Of a stretch of 64,000 nucleotides of DNA, positions 62,499 to 64,000 are shown in pieces. The notes below the pieces were generated by a model. The model searched no databases. It was not told the origin of the DNA and saw only the letters and a list, made by a program, of their open reading frames with translations. The DNA lies in assembly GCA_938041435.1 (NCBI GenBank), contig CALISR010000014.1:97995-161994 (forward strand). Reading direction: 5' to 3'. The translations under genes were made by a program, and so were the position numbers. The DNA is from an uncultured Candidatus Saccharibacteria bacterium. GTDB taxonomy: Bacteria > Patescibacteriota > Saccharimonadia > Saccharimonadales > Saccharimonadaceae. The stretch's first letter is position 1. Each line of letters opens with the position of its first letter.

Positions 62499-63038
62499 AT
62501 GCGTAAACTCCTCCTCGACAAAATCTCTATACCAATCCTTATCCTTGGCGTGCTCGTCGTTGCTGCGATTGGCTGGTGGCTATATGAGGGGACGATTGGT
62601 AGCTTCACAACGACGATCTTCTATAATCGCTTCGATCACGATGCAATTCGCCATATGGATGTGAGCTATCAGTCGGGGTATGCGATAGACGGCTGGGATG
62701 GCAATAATGGTATGGTTATTGGTACCATCACCGACAAAGCGACGCGCGATCGCTTGCTGCATATGCAGCCATTTACTGATTGCCCGCACGGCTGTTCGGG
62801 GTGGTACCATTACGGAGATAACCTCCCTCACCCTGAGTCGGTATTTCGAGACACCGCTATCCTTGGCAATCATACTATTCCACCAAAGAAGTTTAGTGAT
62901 CAAGCTCGAGCAGCCATCAGTAGCGACAACCGCTGCGTGGCACGCTATTCGTCGAGCCATCGCACCAACGATGTATTTTGCTTTTCACCAAGCAGCGGGG
63001 CATTTGTCTATGAGTTTGCTGAAATGAGTGGAATGTAG
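62499..63038 (+). CDS. Membrane-anchored exported protein, CPxxCxxW family (member 3)
   Basis: 179 residues. One membrane helix (PILILGVLVVAAIGWWLYEG) close to the N-terminus, then an outer domain with DVSYQSGYAIDG, MVIGTITDKATRDRLL, FTDCPHGCSGWYHYG, DNRCVARYS and VFCFSPSSGAFVYEFAEM. Motif order and all four cysteines match the proteins at 9220-9771 and 16466-17065. Its near-consensus promoter predicts strong expression. The frame opens at 62463 but that part overlaps the promoter. Function unknown. Confidence 0.82.
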   Translation: MRKLLLDKISIPILILGVLVVAAIGWWLYEGTIGSFTTTIFYNRFDHDAIRHMDVSYQSGYAIDGWDGNNGMVIGTITDKATRDRLLHMQPFTDCPHGCSGWYHYGDNLPHPESVFRDTAILGNHTIPPKKFSDQARAAISSDNRCVARYSSSHRTNDVFCFSPSSGAFVYEFAEMSGM

Positions 63039-63141
63039 ATAAATAGTATGCTAGCGTCAGTAAGAATGAGAGCAATACTGCGATATCTAAAGATATAACC
63101 ACCTTCAAATTAAAAAGCTATATAGCACAAGAGGAACGATC

Positions 63142-63654
63142 ATGAGCAGCACGTCATCCACCCACGTCCAGCAGCCACAAAATATACCAGTGCGTCGCAC
63201 CAAGCAGATGGTATGGCTATGGCTCATTTTTGTCATTGTTGCGCTGATATCAGAGGCGATATCATATATAGTCAATTACCCTACAACTCACTACACACGA
63301 ATAGATCCAGTTTGGGCAGCTATCATAATTTTCAGTATAGATGCAGCATGCTTTGCGGCTGGCATACTATGGCTTGGCTGTGGTAGGAGGCCTATTTCGC
63401 GCATCATCTATGGCTCAGCAGCGTTCTTAATGGGCGCATTTGCCTTCCAGGCTGGACGTGGATTCATTCCCGCCTCAATAACCATAGCACTGAGCTTCCT
63501 TGTCGCGACGCTTGCTACTATTCCTCGCTTTCACGTGCGTCATTACAAGCAGGTAGAGATAGCGATGAGTGTGTTGATTATCGTTGGCGCACTTGGGCTA
63601 GCATGGGCGTTTCGTATTGTTAGTATGTATCATCCGCCTCTGCAGATTCATTGA
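63142..63654 (+). CDS. Four-helix membrane protein, unknown
   Basis: 170 residues with four or five hydrophobic helices (VWLWLIFVIVALISEAISYI, WAAIIIFSIDAACFAAGILW, ASITIALSFLVATLATIP, AMSVLIIVGALGLAWAF). No recognised family. AAGAGGAA lies 6 bases before the ATG. It follows the third CPxxCxxW gene with a 100-base gap; whether they are linked is open. Confidence 0.68.
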   Translation: MSSTSSTHVQQPQNIPVRRTKQMVWLWLIFVIVALISEAISYIVNYPTTHYTRIDPVWAAIIIFSIDAACFAAGILWLGCGRRPISRIIYGSAAFLMGAFAFQAGRGFIPASITIALSFLVATLATIPRFHVRHYKQVEIAMSVLIIVGALGLAWAFRIVSMYHPPLQIH

Positions 63655-63830
63655 AAAATGGCAACGTATCGACCTAAGAGAAGAGCTGTGATCTATAAGC
63701 CTGCAGAAGTCCTTTCACGCTTATAGAATAAAACGTCATCAAGACACACCATACCCCTTAACCTACACGAACCGTTCCAAGCGTTGAGAGTTAAGCAATT
63801 AGAAATTAGATTGAGTATTGCTCGGGCATG

Positions 63831-63986
63831 TCAACACCTTCCTCGCCGTAGCCACAGGACACCAGTAACCAGCACTATTAGCATGATGAACAGCCCGATC
63901 GCGAAACTGGTCATCATCCCCCAGTCGGTGGCACGGTGCACGACGTCGGCCAGAAAGCTGTGCCCGGCACCGGGAGCACTAGCCAT
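63831..63986 (-). CDS. Small single-helix membrane protein (may continue past the window edge)
   Basis: 51 codons on the minus strand from ATG 63986. The product has a polar start (HSFLADVVHRATDWGM), one membrane helix (FAIGLFIMLIVLVTGVLWL) and a basic end RRGRC. Base composition is GC-rich compared with the 170 non-coding bases beside it, which supports coding. The frame is open back to the window end, so a longer protein is possible. The region 63655-63830 holds no recognised gene. Confidence 0.45.
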   Translation of the reverse strand: MASAPGAGHSFLADVVHRATDWGMMTSFAIGLFIMLIVLVTGVLWLRRGRC

Positions 63987-64000
63987 CGTACGCAGTCCCT

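Noticed and set aside
1..64000. CRISPR array or cas genes
   Set aside because: No run of regularly spaced repeats and no cas-like protein was seen on either strand.
1..64000. Recoded UGA (glycine or tryptophan)
   Set aside because: TGA ends several well-defined genes with sensible lengths, and tRNA-Trp has anticodon CCA; no gene needs UGA read-through.

Overview
The window reads as a chromosomal segment of a small-genome bacterium of the Candidate Phyla Radiation, most probably Candidatus Saccharibacteria (TM7). This is an inference from gene content, not from a database match. Pointers are the very compact layout, ribosomal and polymerase proteins that have lost their zinc ligands, many promoters lying directly on the start codon, almost no biosynthesis, and CPR-style small exported proteins. 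TGA is used as a stop (for example at 9096, 11460, 17065, 33347 and 63654), so this is genetic code 11 and not the UGA-glycine code of Gracilibacteria/SR1.

Layout. 1-12.8 kb: the end of a phosphomannomutase, a CYTH phosphatase, tRNA-Leu, rsmD, recG, an FAD-linked oxidase next to an AstD-like aldehyde dehydrogenase, a CinA-like protein, a small exported Cys protein, a methyltransferase, a DUF2797 protein, a second tRNA-Leu and a SpoU methylase. 12.9-24.6 kb: hisS, trigger factor, clpP under a perfect CIRCE operator, a second exported Cys protein, then rpoB-rpoC. 24.6-28 kb: an accessory island with an IS481-like transposase and an AT-rich cluster that includes a SUKH-4 type immunity protein. 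28-38.4 kb: exported proteins, a type IV pilin-like protein, fusA, hsp20, a complete polar amino acid ABC transporter, a DUF4253 protein, tuf and an M16-like protein without its active site. 38.5-45 kb: rpsJ (opposite strand), secY, infA-rpmJ-rpsM-rpsK-rpsD-rpoA-rplQ-rplM-rpsI. 45-52.5 kb: an alpha/beta hydrolase, an exported GH32 fructan hydrolase, trpS, an RluA-type synthase, a DNA polymerase III delta-prime-like protein and a TPR protein. 52.6-64 kb: four tRNAs (Thr, Tyr, Thr, Trp), a degenerate GT2-like membrane protein, rpmG, a P-loop kinase, a YgjP-like metallopeptidase, an orphan sensor kinase, secE-nusG-rplK, a third exported Cys protein and two membrane proteins.

How it works together. 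The core is transcription (rpoA/B/C, nusG), translation (ribosomal proteins, fusA, tuf, infA, hisS, trpS, tRNAs), protein folding and quality control (tig, clpP, hsp20) and secretion (secY, secE). The rest fits a host-dependent life: amino acid import, fructan degradation, pilin, sensor kinase, exported Cys-rich proteins and immunity genes. The strongest unusual signals are loss of all zinc ligands in RpoC (both sites), uS4, bL36 and bL33; a three-member family of membrane-anchored CPxxCxxW proteins; a promoter layout that puts the transcription start on the start codon of about fifteen genes; and a CIRCE operator that encloses the -35 box of a leaderless clpP.
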